The notes under the pieces are model-generated. The model ran no database searches and was not told the DNA's origin. It was given only the letters and a program-made list of their open reading frames with translations. A stretch of DNA of 64,000 nucleotides from Pseudomonas sp. G.S.17 (GTDB lineage: Bacteria; Pseudomonadota; Gammaproteobacteria; Pseudomonadales; Pseudomonadaceae): contig NZ_CP151076.1 of the NCBI RefSeq assembly GCF_038096165.1, forward strand, positions 4,089,501 to 4,153,500, given 5' to 3'. Made by a program: the position numbers and the translations under genes. Shown here piece by piece: positions 13,322-23,650 of the stretch (the stretch's first letter is position 1; the number at the start of each line of letters is the position of its first letter).

Positions 13322-13479
13322 GTCTGGCCGTTCACTTTCTGCCTGTACGGTCACGCATTTAACCATATCGGCTGGCCCCTGTAGCCGTTAGCTGACGACC
13401 GCTTGCAAAGCCCGAATCCACCCTTCCCGAGTACCGCCTGGCAGCGGAAACAAAAAGGACGATTGCCAAGACGCAATCA

Positions 13480-13514
13480 CTGTATATAATCCCAGTCACT
13501 GTATAAAAAGCCAG
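13480..13514 (+). promoter_or_regulatory. two tandem LexA (SOS) boxes before lexA
   Basis: CTGTATATAATCCCAG (13480-13495) and CTGTATAAAAAGCCAG (13499-13514) both fit CTG-N10-CAG with the usual TATA core. Three bases separate them, and the lexA ATG follows 10 bases later. Confidence 0.95.
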
Positions 13515-13524
13515 AGCGCTCAAC

Positions 13525-14133
13525 ATGATCAAACTGACGCCACGCCAAGCAGAAATTCTGGGTTTCATCAAACGTTGCCTTGAAGACAACGGTTATCCGC
13601 CTACCCGTGCGGAAATCGCCCAGGAGCTGGGTTTCAAATCACCCAACGCTGCAGAAGAACACTTGAAGGCCCTTGCCCGCAAAGGCGCTATCGAAATGAC
13701 TCCCGGCGCTTCCCGGGGCATCCGTATTCCGGGCTTCGAGGCCAAGGCCGACGAGAGCAGCCTGCCGATCATCGGGCGGGTTGCAGCCGGCGCGCCGATC
13801 CTTGCCCAGCAACATATTGAAGAATCCTGCAACATCAACCCTGCGTTTTTCCATCCCAGTGCCGACTACCTGTTAAGGGTGCATGGCATGAGCATGAAAG
13901 ATGTCGGCATTCTCGATGGCGATCTGATTGCCGTGCACACGACGCGCGAGGCCCGCAATGGCCAGATCGTTGTGGCACGCATCGGTGATGAAGTAACAGT
14001 GAAGCGCTTCAAGCGTGAAGGCAGCAAAGTCTGGCTGATCGCTGAAAACCCGGATTTCGCCCCGATCGAAGTGAACCTCAAAGATCAGGATCTGGTTATC
14101 GAAGGCTTGAGCGTCGGCGTGATTCGCCGTTAA
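13525..14133 (+). CDS. lexA: SOS repressor LexA
   Basis: A 202-residue repressor of the DNA-damage response. A winged-helix domain with [21 protein letters not shown] is followed by the S24 autoprotease domain. The cleavage site is Ala88-Gly89 in RVAAGAP, with catalytic Ser123 in HGMSMKD and Lys160 in VTVKRF, the same 37-residue spacing as in E. coli. Two LexA boxes precede it, and sulA follows 9 bases after the stop, forming the SOS operon usual in Pseudomonas. The ribosome site is weak. Confidence 0.98.
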   Translation: MIKLTPRQAEILGFIKRCLEDNGYPPTRAEIAQELGFKSPNAAEEHLKALARKGAIEMTPGASRGIRIPGFEAKADESSLPIIGRVAAGAPILAQQHIEESCNINPAFFHPSADYLLRVHGMSMKDVGILDGDLIAVHTTREARNGQIVVARIGDEVTVKRFKREGSKVWLIAENPDFAPIEVNLKDQDLVIEGLSVGVIRR

Positions 14134-14142
14134 GGAGACATT

Positions 14143-14613
14143 ATGCAGTTCACCCAAACACCGCATGCGCAATTGCCGCTGTTCGAGGCATTCATGGCGC
14201 AGCCCATCGCCCCGATGCTCCAGGTTCCGGTCGAAACAAGCTGGAACAATGAGCCAGAAGTGTTCAGCGAATTGTCATTGCGCGGCGCTACCGGGAACTG
14301 CCTGAGTCTTCTGGCACCGATTCTGCGGGAACTCAGCGAGGACAAGGATGCCCGCTGGCTCACGTTGATCGCACCGCCCTCAAGCCTGACGCAAACCTGG
14401 CTACGAGATGCCGGGCTCAATCGCGAGCGGATTCTGTTGCTGCAACCACGGGGCACACAGAGTGCACTGGAATTGACACGTGAAGCTCTGCGCCTGGGGC
14501 GCAGTCACACGGTTGTAAGCTGGATCAATCCGATCAATGCAGCAGCGCGTCAACAGTTGATTGGCGCGGCAAGGACTGGAGATGCGCAAAGCTTGAACAT
14601 CCGCCTTGGCTGA
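14143..14613 (+). CDS. sulA: SOS cell-division inhibitor SulA
   Basis: A 156-residue inhibitor expected to bind FtsZ and stop division during the SOS response. The SulA/RecA-like core is visible as WLTLIAPPSSLTQTWLRDAGL and HTVVSWINPINAAARQQL. AAGGAGA lies 4 bases before the ATG. It is co-transcribed with lexA, so the two LexA boxes control it. The length is slightly below the E. coli protein. Confidence 0.93.
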   Translation: MQFTQTPHAQLPLFEAFMAQPIAPMLQVPVETSWNNEPEVFSELSLRGATGNCLSLLAPILRELSEDKDARWLTLIAPPSSLTQTWLRDAGLNRERILLLQPRGTQSALELTREALRLGRSHTVVSWINPINAAARQQLIGAARTGDAQSLNIRLG

Positions 14614-14619
14614 AGCGGA

Positions 14620-14853
14620 TCAATGGAGTACGCGGGGACCGGCGTCTTTCTCAAGTTCGCCTTCAGCCATGCGACCGGCCATCTGAACCCCAACGCTCAA
14701 CATCGCTTTGGCGACTTCAACGTGTTGACCCTGCAGAAAGGCCTTGGCGTCCTCGGAAAAATTCAAGGTCACCAATGAGCCCTCGTCTTCGGCACGACGA
14801 AGCTCGATACGGCCATCAGGCAGTTCGACAATTTCCAAAAATGATGTAGGCAT
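14620..14853 (-). CDS. conserved small hypothetical protein (PA3009 position)
   Basis: A 77-residue cytosolic protein beginning MPTSFLEIVELPDGRIELRR. GGAG is 8 bases before ATG 14853, preferred to an upstream in-frame ATG at 14880 that lacks one. It has a beta-rich N-terminal half and a helical C-terminal half with no catalytic motif. It sits convergent to sulA, 6 bases apart, and the location matches PA3009. The function is unknown. Confidence 0.8.
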   Translation of the reverse strand: MPTSFLEIVELPDGRIELRRAEDEGSLVTLNFSEDAKAFLQGQHVEVAKAMLSVGVQMAGRMAEGELEKDAGPRVLH

Positions 14854-14926
14854 CAGCAATACTCCACGAAAGGCCGGCATTGTAGCAGCCAGTCGACTCA
14901 GGCCCTAGCCCATCCATCATTGCGTT

Positions 14927-15448
14927 TCAGCACTCGCTCAGACCTTCGCGAAAGCGAATGGCCAAACCTTTGAGCTGCTGACGCCAGCTTTCCAGCTCTT
15001 CACGACCCAGTTCCGGCACCGGTTCTTCATCGAGATTGACCGCCACGATCAGCGGCTGGGTAACGTCGCCCTTGGGCTTTTTCGGGGCGCGAGGCGGCTG
15101 GAACAGCGCGTTGTAGGCTGCCAGCAACTGGGCGAGCCAGGTTTCGCGATGCTGGGCCAGTTCGATCAGCTCGGCCATTTCCGGGATTGCTATCGCATCC
15201 AGCACTTCCTGGGTCAGCAGCAGCTCGGCGCGCGGCGCATTGGCCTGCGGCAGCCGGTAGAAGCCTGCAATCTCATGACACAAACCCAGCAGCGCGCCAT
15301 ACAGATGGAACAGTGCAGATTCGCGCTCGGCCTGGACCAGCGCCTGGGAATTCATCGCACGGCCTTCCTGAGCCTTGCCCAGGGCTTCAAGTGCCAGACC
15401 TGCGAAATAAATCTTCTGATTGGTGCGGGTATAGAGTTCGTGGGCCAT
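14927..15448 (-). CDS. conserved helical hypothetical protein (PA3010 position)
   Basis: A 173-residue cytosolic, strongly helical protein starting MAHELYTRTNQKIYFAGLAL. GGAGGA is about 7 bases before ATG 15448; the frame continues upstream to 15523 without a ribosome site. I believe it belongs to the family annotated DUF6586 in Pseudomonas, but that is from memory. It lies between the lexA-sulA locus and topA. No function is known to me. Confidence 0.8.
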   Translation of the reverse strand: MAHELYTRTNQKIYFAGLALEALGKAQEGRAMNSQALVQAERESALFHLYGALLGLCHEIAGFYRLPQANAPRAELLLTQEVLDAIAIPEMAELIELAQHRETWLAQLLAAYNALFQPPRAPKKPKGDVTQPLIVAVNLDEEPVPELGREELESWRQQLKGLAIRFREGLSEC

Positions 15449-15497
15449 GACGGCATCCTCCATAACGTGAAATAAGACGAGCACTACCAGAATGGCG

Positions 15498-15533
15498 AAA
15501 AACCCCCGATGCGACCAGCGCAACGAGGGTTTG
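15498..15533 (-). terminator. intrinsic terminator of topA
   Basis: Read on the minus strand, AAACCCTCG pairs with CGGGGGTTT with one wobble or mismatch, and the stem ends in a run of five T. It lies 47 bases after the topA stop. Confidence 0.7.
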
Positions 15534-15579
15534 CGTTGATTGATGCCAGCTGCTCCGCAGAGCAGCTCAAGTTAGTGCA

Positions 15580-18192
15580 TCAACGCTTGTCTTCGACTTT
15601 CCAGGCCTTGCCATCGTAGAACGCGCGCCAGCCGGTCGGCTTGCCTTCCACTTCGGTCTGTACATATTGCTCTTTGGTCTTGCGGCTGTAACGAATCACC
15701 GCTGGACGCCCATCCGGATCTTTCTTCGGTGCTTCACAGAGGAAGTGGTACTTCGGATCGATCTCGTCTTTGTGCGGCGCAATTTCCATGACCAACGGCG
15801 CACGGGTTTCGCGGTTTTTCGGGAACTGGCTGGCGGCCAGGAACAAGCCCGAAGCGCCGTCACGCAGGATATAGGTGTCGTCGACCTTGTCGCATTTGAG
15901 TTCCGGCATCTTCACCGGGTCCATCTTCGGCGGCGCCGCGTCACCGCTCTTGAGCAGCTTGCGCGTGTTTTTGCATTCGGCATTGGTGCAACCGAAGAAC
16001 TTGCCGAAACGGCCGGTCTTGAGCTGCATTTCGCTGCCGCACTTGTCGCATTCCAGGCTCGGACCTTCGTAGCCCTTGATACGATAAGTGCCCTCTTCGA
16101 CTTCGAAGCCTGTGCAATCCGGGTTGTTACCGCAGATGTGCAGCTTGCGCTTCTCGTCCAGCAGATAAGCGTCCATTGCCGTATTACAGATATGGCAGCG
16201 ATGCTTGCCGCGCAGTACGCGGGACTCGGATTCACCCTCGTCGTCCTCGGCAATTTCATCGCCGGGCGTCAGATTGACCGTGGCCTTGCAGCGTTCTTTC
16301 GGCGGCAGGCTGTAGCCTGAACAGCCGAGGAATACGCCGGTGGATGCCGTACGAATCTGCATCGGACGCCCGCAAACCTTGCAAGGAATGTCAGTCATCA
16401 CCGGTTCGTTGGAACGCATGCCGCTGTCAGGCGCTTCGGCTACTTCCAGCTTCTTCTTAAAGTCACCGTAGAACTCGTCGAGCACGTTCTTCCAGTCACG
16501 CTCGCCCTGGGCGACGTCATCGAGGTTTTCTTCCATGCCGGCGGTGAAGCCGTAGTCCATCAGGTTGGAGAAGCTCTCGGACAGACGCTCGGTGACGATA
16601 TCGCCCATTTTTTCCGAGTAGAAGCGGCGGTTATGCAGCGCTACGTAGCCACGGTCCTGAATGGTCGAGATGATCGCTGCGTAGGTCGAAGGACGACCGA
16701 TGCCGCGTTTTTCCATCTCTTTTACCAGGCTCGCTTCCGAATAACGCGCAGGCGGCTTGGTGAAATGCTGGCTTGGGTCGAGCTTGATCAGTTTCAGGGT
16801 GTCGCCCTGAGCCATGTCCGGCAGGACGTCGTCATCGCCGGGCTTGGTCATTTGCGGCAGAACGCGGGTGTAACCGTCGAACTTCAGGATGCGGCCCTTG
16901 GCGCGCAGCTCGAAGGTACCGGCAGCAACGCTGACCGTGGTCGACAGGTATTGCGCTGGCGGCATCTGGCACGCCACGAATTGGCGCCAGATCAACTCGT
17001 ACAGGCGCTCAGCGTCGCGCTCCATGCCCGTCAGCTTGCTCGGGTGGGTATTGACGTCAGAAGGACGAATCGCTTCGTGAGCCTCCTGTGCACCCTCTTT
17101 GCTGCTGTAGACGTTCGGCGATTCCGGCAGGTACTTCTTGCCGAACTCGGTTTCGATGTAATCCCGCGCCATGCTGACCGCGTCAGCCGACAGGTTGGTG
17201 GAGTCGGTACGCATGTAAGTGATGTGGCCCGCTTCGTACAAACGCTGCGCCATCATCATGGTTTTCTTCACGCCGAAGCCCAGGCGATTGCTGGCTGCCT
17301 GTTGCAACGTCGACGTAATGAAGGGTGCCGAAGGCTTGCTGCTGGTCGGCTTGTCTTCACGTTTGGCGATGCTGTAGGCGGACGCCTTGAGCTTCTCCAG
17401 CGCGGCCATGGCCGAGGCTTCGTTCAGCGGCTTGAAGGCCTCGCCGTTTTCTCGAGCCACTTCGAAGCGCACATTGGCGCCCTTGGCGGTGCCCAGGTCG
17501 GCGTGAATTTCCCAATACTCTTCAGGGTTGAACGCACGAATTTCACGTTCCCGCTCGACCACCAGCTTCACGGCAACCGATTGCACGCGACCGGCAGACA
17601 GGCCACGGGCGACTTTCTGCCAGAGCAGCGGCGACACCATGTAACCCACAACCCGGTCGAGGAAGCGCCGCGCCTGCTGAGCATTCACTCGATCAATATC
17701 GAGTTCGCCCGGCTTGGAGAATGCTTCCTGGATGGCTTTCTTGGTGATTTCGTTGAACACCACGCGCTTGTAGCGGCTGTCATCACCACCAATGGCTTCG
17801 CGCAGGTGCCAGGCAATGGCTTCCCCCTCGCGATCCAAGTCGGTTGCGAGATAGATGATGTCAGCATCCTTGGCGAGCCGGCGCAGCTCTTCAATCACCT
17901 TCTCCTTGCCGGGAAGGATTTCGTACTTGGCTTTCCAGCCATGGTCCGGATCGACACCCATGCGCGAGACCAGCTGACGCTTGGCCTTCTCCTTGGGAGT
18001 AAGCACTGGCCCGTCGCCCGCGGCAGCTTTGCCTCGCTTGGCGGCAGGGTCTTTGCTGGCGCTAGCCGAACCGCTGGTGGGCAGGTCTCGGATATGGCCG
18101 ATACTCGACTTCACCACGTACTGGTTGCCCAAATACTTGTTGATGGTCTTGGCCTTAGCCGGGGATTCCACGATGACCAGCGATTTGCCCAT
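15580..18192 (-). CDS. topA: DNA topoisomerase I
   Basis: An 870-residue type IA topoisomerase that relaxes negative supercoils. The N-terminal Toprim domain has [17 protein letters not shown] and the acidic cluster [16 protein letters not shown]. The active-site tyrosine is in [12 protein letters not shown] (about residue 326). The C-terminal third holds the zinc-ribbon repeats ([43 protein letters not shown]). The length fits the family, and the position after the PA3010-like gene is as in P. aeruginosa. Confidence 0.98.
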   Translation of the reverse strand: MGKSLVIVESPAKAKTINKYLGNQYVVKSSIGHIRDLPTSGSASASKDPAAKRGKAAAGDGPVLTPKEKAKRQLVSRMGVDPDHGWKAKYEILPGKEKVIEELRRLAKDADIIYLATDLDREGEAIAWHLREAIGGDDSRYKRVVFNEITKKAIQEAFSKPGELDIDRVNAQQARRFLDRVVGYMVSPLLWQKVARGLSAGRVQSVAVKLVVEREREIRAFNPEEYWEIHADLGTAKGANVRFEVARENGEAFKPLNEASAMAALEKLKASAYSIAKREDKPTSSKPSAPFITSTLQQAASNRLGFGVKKTMMMAQRLYEAGHITYMRTDSTNLSADAVSMARDYIETEFGKKYLPESPNVYSSKEGAQEAHEAIRPSDVNTHPSKLTGMERDAERLYELIWRQFVACQMPPAQYLSTTVSVAAGTFELRAKGRILKFDGYTRVLPQMTKPGDDDVLPDMAQGDTLKLIKLDPSQHFTKPPARYSEASLVKEMEKRGIGRPSTYAAIISTIQDRGYVALHNRRFYSEKMGDIVTERLSESFSNLMDYGFTAGMEENLDDVAQGERDWKNVLDEFYGDFKKKLEVAEAPDSGMRSNEPVMTDIPCKVCGRPMQIRTASTGVFLGCSGYSLPPKERCKATVNLTPGDEIAEDDEGESESRVLRGKHRCHICNTAMDAYLLDEKRKLHICGNNPDCTGFEVEEGTYRIKGYEGPSLECDKCGSEMQLKTGRFGKFFGCTNAECKNTRKLLKSGDAAPPKMDPVKMPELKCDKVDDTYILRDGASGLFLAASQFPKNRETRAPLVMEIAPHKDEIDPKYHFLCEAPKKDPDGRPAVIRYSRKTKEQYVQTEVEGKPTGWRAFYDGKAWKVEDKR

Positions 18193-18306
18193 GGATCAGA
18201 AAATTCCTGAATACTGAAAATGAAAGACGGTTGGAGCCTGTCGAGGCCCCGCTATATATAGTGGCTACAACCCGAGGTCAAGCACGGGGTTGTCTTCGAT
18301 CACGAT

Positions 18307-18543
18307 TCACGGCCTGGAAAAGAGACTCGGTTCGGCCTGGACCAAAGCAAAGCGCGGCACTTGCTCGCCGTCAACCTCCACCGACTCCAGAAACATTTCC
18401 AATGGGCGCACCCACAGACCGTAATCGCCATACAAGGCTTGGTAAAACACCACGTCTTCTTCGGTCTCGGAGTGCCTGGCAACACTGAATACGCGGTACT
18501 CGGGGCCTTTGTAATGGCGGTAGAGCCCTGGCTGTAATTTCAT
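18307..18543 (-). CDS. DUF1653 domain protein
   Basis: A 78-residue protein consisting of one DUF1653 domain: GLYRHYKGPEYRVFSVARHS, then VVFYQALYGDYGLWVRPLEM. The start is ATG 18543 with GAGG 8 bases upstream; the frame runs on to 18774 but the extra part is not conserved-looking. DUF1653 proteins are small beta-rich proteins of unknown role. The location between topA and fadA matches PA3012. Confidence 0.88.
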   Translation of the reverse strand: MKLQPGLYRHYKGPEYRVFSVARHSETEEDVVFYQALYGDYGLWVRPLEMFLESVEVDGEQVPRFALVQAEPSLFSRP

Positions 18544-18604
18544 GCTGCTGTCCTCGCAAGACACATTGGAAAACAATTCTATAAAACAGCTTTTGCCAAA
18601 ATAC

Positions 18605-18631
18605 AAAAGCCGGGGCACTTGGCCCCGGCTT
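18605..18631 (-). terminator. intrinsic terminator of fadBA
   Basis: AAGCCGGGGC (18607-18616) pairs with GCCCCGGCTT (18622-18631). On the minus strand the stem ends in TTTTGT, 16 bases after the fadA stop. Confidence 0.88.
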
Positions 18632-18647
18632 GCGTCACCCTGACAAA

Positions 18648-19844
<1,197 letters not shown>

Positions 19845-21992
19845 TTAACCGAAGAAGCTCTGGCCGTTTTTGGCCATCTCACGCAGCTTCGCAGTCGGGT
19901 GGTACAAGGCGCCCAAGTCAGCATATTGGTCAGCCAGGGCGACGAACTCAGCGACGCCGATCGAGTCGATGTAACGCAACGCACCGCCACGGAACGGAGG
20001 GAAACCGATGCCGTAGATCAAGCCCATATCGGCTTCTGCGGCGGTATCGACGATGCCGTCTTCCAGGCAACGCACGGTTTCCAGGCACAGCGGGATCATC
20101 ATCCAGTTGATGATGTCCTCGTCGGATACTTCGCGCTGTTCGTAGATGACCGGCTTGAGCACTTCAAGCACAGCGGCATCGGTGACTTTCTTCGGCTTGC
20201 CCTTCTTGTCGGTCTCGTAGGCGTAGAAACCTTTGCCATTCTTCTGGCCCAGGCGCTTGGCTTCGTAGAGCGCGTCGATGGCAGAGCGACGGTCATCCTT
20301 CATGCGATCCGGGAAGCCTTCGGCCATCACGTCACGACCATGGTGGCCGGTGTCGATGCCGACCACGTCCATCAAATACGCCGGACCCATTGGCCAGCCG
20401 AATTTTTCCATGACCTTGTCGATGCGCACGAAATCCACGCCCGCGCTGACCAGTCTGGCGAAACCGCCGAAGTACGGGAACAGCACGCGGTTGACCAAAA
20501 AGCCCGGGCAGTCATTGACCACAATCGGGTTCTTGCCCATTTTCTTGGCGTAGGCCACGGTGGTCGCGATGGCGACTTCACTGGACTTCTCGCCACGGAT
20601 CACTTCAACCAGCGGCATCATGTGCACCGGGTTGAAGAAGTGCATGCCGACGAAGTTTTCCGGGCGCTTGAGGGCTTTGGCCAACAGGCTGATGGAAATC
20701 GTCGAGGTGTTGGACGCCAGAATGGTGTCTTCGCCCACCTGGGACTCGACTTCGGCCAATACCGCTTGCTTGACTTTGGGGTTCTCGACGACGGCTTCAA
20801 CCACCAGATCGACATTACCAAAATCGCCGTAAGACAGCGTCGGACGAATCGCGTTAAGCGCTTCAGCCATTTTCGGCACGGTCAGACGGCCTTTTTCAAC
20901 GCGACTGCCGAGTAATTTGGCTGCTTCGTTCAGACCCAGCTGAATGGCGTCTTCGCGGATGTCCTTCATCAGGATCGGCGTGCCTTTGACCGCCGATTGA
21001 TAGGCAATACCGCCGCCCATGATGCCAGCGCCCAATACGGCCGCCTGTTTCACGTCCTTGGCGACTTCGTCGTAGATCTTGGCTTTCTTTTTCAGTTCCT
21101 GATCGTTCAGGAACAGACCGATAAGACTCTGCGCCGCAGAAGTCTTGGCCATTTTCACGAAGCCGGCGGCTTCGATTTCCAGCGCCTTGTCACGACCGAA
21201 GTTCGCGGCTTTCTGGATGGTCTTGATCGCTTCCACCGGCGCCGGATAGTTCGGACCGGCTTGACCGGCAACGAAACCCTTGGCGGTTTCAAAAGCCATC
21301 ATCTGCTCGATGGCGTTCAGCTTGAGCTTGTCCAGCTTCGGCTGGCGCTTGGCCTTGTGATCGAACTCGCCGGAAATGGCGCGTTTGATCAGGTCCAGGG
21401 CTGCCTCTTGCAGTTTTTCTGGTGCGACTACGGCGTCGACTGCGCCGACTTTCAGCGCGTCTTCAGCACGGTTCTCTTTACCAGAAGCAATCCACTCGAT
21501 GGCGTTATCGGCACCGATGATCCGTGGCAGGCGAACCGTGCCGCCGAAGCCGGGGTAGAGACCGAGTTTGACTTCCGGCAGGCCGATCCTGGCGCTGCTG
21601 GACATGACGCGGTAGTCAGCGGCCAGGCACATTTCCAGGCCACCGCCCAACGCGACGCCATTGATGGCAACTACGGTCGGTACACCAAGGTCTTCAAAGT
21701 CGCTGAAAATCCGGTTGGCTTCCAGATTGCCCGCCAATAGCTCGGCGTCCGGCAATTTGAAGTTTTCGACGAATTCGGTGATGTCAGCCCCGACGATAAA
21801 CACGTCTTTGCCGCTGGTGACGATCACACCCTTGATCAAACCATCAGCCTTGATGGTGTCCACGGCCTGACGCAGGTCGTTGAGGGTGAGACGGTTGAAC
21901 TTGTTGACGGACTCACCCTTGAGATCGAAATTCAATTCGACGATGCCACTTTCAAGAGCCTTAACCGTGATGGCTTTACCTTCGTAAATCAT
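19845..21992 (-). CDS. fadB: fatty-acid oxidation complex alpha subunit FadB
   Basis: Multifunctional 715-residue protein with enoyl-CoA hydratase/isomerase activity at the N-terminus and 3-hydroxyacyl-CoA dehydrogenase activity in the C-terminal half. The crotonase fold shows [19 protein letters not shown] and [18 protein letters not shown]. The dehydrogenase shows [38 protein letters not shown] and [23 protein letters not shown] 21992 ([13 protein letters not shown]) is chosen for its GGAG 8 bases upstream; a frame to 22031 adds 13 residues without support. A near-consensus PsrA site lies about 170 bases upstream. Confidence 0.98.
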   Translation of the reverse strand: MIYEGKAITVKALESGIVELNFDLKGESVNKFNRLTLNDLRQAVDTIKADGLIKGVIVTSGKDVFIVGADITEFVENFKLPDAELLAGNLEANRIFSDFEDLGVPTVVAINGVALGGGLEMCLAADYRVMSSSARIGLPEVKLGLYPGFGGTVRLPRIIGADNAIEWIASGKENRAEDALKVGAVDAVVAPEKLQEAALDLIKRAISGEFDHKAKRQPKLDKLKLNAIEQMMAFETAKGFVAGQAGPNYPAPVEAIKTIQKAANFGRDKALEIEAAGFVKMAKTSAAQSLIGLFLNDQELKKKAKIYDEVAKDVKQAAVLGAGIMGGGIAYQSAVKGTPILMKDIREDAIQLGLNEAAKLLGSRVEKGRLTVPKMAEALNAIRPTLSYGDFGNVDLVVEAVVENPKVKQAVLAEVESQVGEDTILASNTSTISISLLAKALKRPENFVGMHFFNPVHMMPLVEVIRGEKSSEVAIATTVAYAKKMGKNPIVVNDCPGFLVNRVLFPYFGGFARLVSAGVDFVRIDKVMEKFGWPMGPAYLMDVVGIDTGHHGRDVMAEGFPDRMKDDRRSAIDALYEAKRLGQKNGKGFYAYETDKKGKPKKVTDAAVLEVLKPVIYEQREVSDEDIINWMMIPLCLETVRCLEDGIVDTAAEADMGLIYGIGFPPFRGGALRYIDSIGVAEFVALADQYADLGALYHPTAKLREMAKNGQSFFG

Positions 21993-22153
21993 CAACTGAT
22001 CTCCACGATATGGAAGCTGAACAATACACACCGGACGCTGGTTCTGGCGTGACTACGACGTCACCGTCGATGAAGCGCCAAATCACCAGGCACACCCGCC
22101 GGTGTAGTAGCCGGGATTTTGTAAGAGCGGTCTGACGGACCAAACGCTCAATT

Positions 22154-22167
22154 CATACGGCCGTTTG
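22154..22167. promoter_or_regulatory. probable PsrA site upstream of fadBA
   Basis: CATACGGCCGTTTG fits (G/C)AAAC-N4-GTTT(G/C) with one mismatch. It lies in the fadB upstream region close to a possible -35/-10 pair on the minus strand. PsrA control of fadBA is known in P. aeruginosa. Confidence 0.6.
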
Positions 22168-22417
22168 ATTTGGAAGTGCCTACCTTCTGCCAAATCCGGA
22201 TAATTGTCAATTCGGCTAAACGCCAATAAAACCGGGAAATGATCGCCATCTTCGCAAGGAACCGTCCCGGTCAGCGACCATGATTGGCAGTCATTCAGCG
22301 CGTTTATCGTGAACAAACGGTGATAAACCCGGACAGGTTTTTGCACCGATGCGGGTCACGCAAGAAAAAAAGTGAAGGAATCGCGACAAAACGGCGCAGA
22401 AGGTCTACATTCAGCGC

Positions 22418-22552
22418 ACTGCACAAGACAACGGAACCGGTCATCGGACCCCGCTGCTCTAGCCCGCGTTTTTTTCGGCATTGCACCGAGATGCGCTACA
22501 GATTATCGGCCTGCCTGGCCAACCCCAGCCCGATGTTGTTGTCGGGCTTTTT
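22418..22552 (+). ncRNA. candidate intergenic small RNA
   Basis: The 586-base gap between fadB and the next gene contains no credible coding frame. Its right end carries a plus-strand intrinsic terminator with no gene to serve. CTACATT (22405-22411) resembles a sigma-S/sigma-70 extended -10, which would start a transcript near 22418 and give about 135 nt. An internal CGGTCATCGGACCCCGCTG stretch can form a further stem. The exact 5' end is inferred, and I cannot match it to a named sRNA. Confidence 0.45.
22527..22552 (+). terminator. intrinsic terminator of the candidate sRNA
   Basis: AGCCCGA (22527-22533) pairs with TCGGGCT (22542-22548) over an 8-base loop and ends in five T. It points away from fadB, and the next gene is on the opposite strand. 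Confidence 0.85.
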
Positions 22553-22578
22553 AATGCCTGAAATTCAGCCCATGGGCC

Positions 22579-23016
22579 TCAAGCCAGGGCTTTCAGCACC
22601 GCAGCAATACGCTGTAATACTTCAGCCTCACCCCGCTCGGCCCAATACAGGGCGATCATTTGCTCGTCAGCCTCGACCTTGAACACATCCGCAGGCAGCG
22701 TGTTGAATTGAGTCAACAAGCGCTCGTCCTCGCAGGGCTCGCGCCAGCGATTGAGCCAGACGCCGGCCTCAGTCTGCCAGTAAACCCAGGATGCGGCTTT
22801 TTCCACACGGCGCGGCCGATGATATTGCGCACAAGGGCTTGGCGGCTCCTTGGGCAACCAGTGCGGCCACTCCTGCGGCGCCAGTTGCATGGCCAGCCCC
22901 ATGCGCCGCGCCTCCATGCGTAATGCCATTCTGCCGCTCTGTTGCCGCGACGGCCGCAGCCACACCAATGGGCTAAGCATCACACCAACGATTGACAGGA
23001 TTATCCAGAACGTCAT
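22579..23016 (-). CDS. membrane-anchored hypothetical protein (PA3016 position)
   Basis: A 145-residue protein with one N-terminal membrane helix (FWIILSIVGVMLSPLVWL) followed by a basic, Trp-rich soluble part (WPHWLPKEPP, WVYWQTEAGVWLNRW). It has no catalytic motif. The ATG at 23016 has only a weak AAGG upstream. It lies divergent from the universal stress protein, 110 bases away, with possible shared promoter space. The role is unknown. Confidence 0.75.
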   Translation of the reverse strand: MTFWIILSIVGVMLSPLVWLRPSRQQSGRMALRMEARRMGLAMQLAPQEWPHWLPKEPPSPCAQYHRPRRVEKAASWVYWQTEAGVWLNRWREPCEDERLLTQFNTLPADVFKVEADEQMIALYWAERGEAEVLQRIAAVLKALA

Positions 23017-23126
23017 ATTGCTTGCTGCCTTTTTATCCGCTTACCCATGGATGAAGATAATGGCCTGCCCAGACGGGCGTTAAAGAGCCATACTGAATGC
23101 ATCGCAAACCTCCGGAGGACTTCCTC

Positions 23127-23567
23127 ATGAAGTATGAACACGTTCTGGTCGCCATTGACCTCACTGATGAGTGCAGCCCTGTACTTGCCCGCGGTCGCGA
23201 GGTAGCAGTGCGCAACGGCGCCAAGCTTTCTCTGGTGCATATCGTTGAACCCATGGCCATGGCCTTCGGCGGCGACGTGCCCATGGACCTTTCGCAGCTA
23301 CAACAACAGCAGTTCGATCAGGCCAAGGACAAACTGGCAGCTTTGGGGGTCGATTATCCTGAAGTCAAACTGGGCGACTCCCACCTTCTCTACGGGCAAC
23401 CACGCCAGGGGATTCAAGACCTGGCTAAACAGCAAAACTGCGACCTGATCGTGGTCGGCAGTCACGGTCGTCACGGCCTTGCCCTGCTCCTCGGCTCGAC
23501 CGCCAATGACGTGCTGCACGGCGCGCCCTGTGACGTGCTGGCCGTACGCCTGAAAAAAGCTGAATAA
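23127..23567 (+). CDS. universal stress protein, UspA family
   Basis: A single 146-residue Usp domain. The N-terminal strand is HVLVAIDLTDE, and the ATP-binding signature G-2x-G-9x-G(S/T) is seen in GSHGRHGLALLLGSTAND. The protein is therefore probably an ATP-binding dimer. GGAGGA lies 7 bases before ATG 23127. It is a monocistronic gene between its own upstream region and a strong bidirectional terminator. The location matches PA3017. Confidence 0.95.
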   Translation: MKYEHVLVAIDLTDECSPVLARGREVAVRNGAKLSLVHIVEPMAMAFGGDVPMDLSQLQQQQFDQAKDKLAALGVDYPEVKLGDSHLLYGQPRQGIQDLAKQQNCDLIVVGSHGRHGLALLLGSTANDVLHGAPCDVLAVRLKKAE

Positions 23568-23594
23568 CTGCCAGCCCCATCGCAGCCCGGCAGC

Positions 23595-23631
23595 AAAAAA
23601 GCCCGGATCATTGAATGATCCGGGCTTTTTT
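23595..23631. terminator. bidirectional terminator between usp and uup
   Basis: GCCCGGATCATT (from 23601) and AATGATCCGGGC form a long stem flanked by A6 and T6, serving both convergent genes. Confidence 0.95.
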
Positions 23632-23650
23632 ACGGCAACGCCAAACGCAT

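Noticed and set aside
16633..18210. 525-codon plus-strand frame across topA
   Set aside because: Antisense of topA in GC-rich DNA; the translation lacks any recognisable domain while topA is complete.
22141..22167. CAAAC and GTTTG half-sites 17 bases apart as a PsrA site
   Set aside because: The spacing is far outside the 2-4 bases known for PsrA; the better reading is the overlapping 14-base site at 22154.
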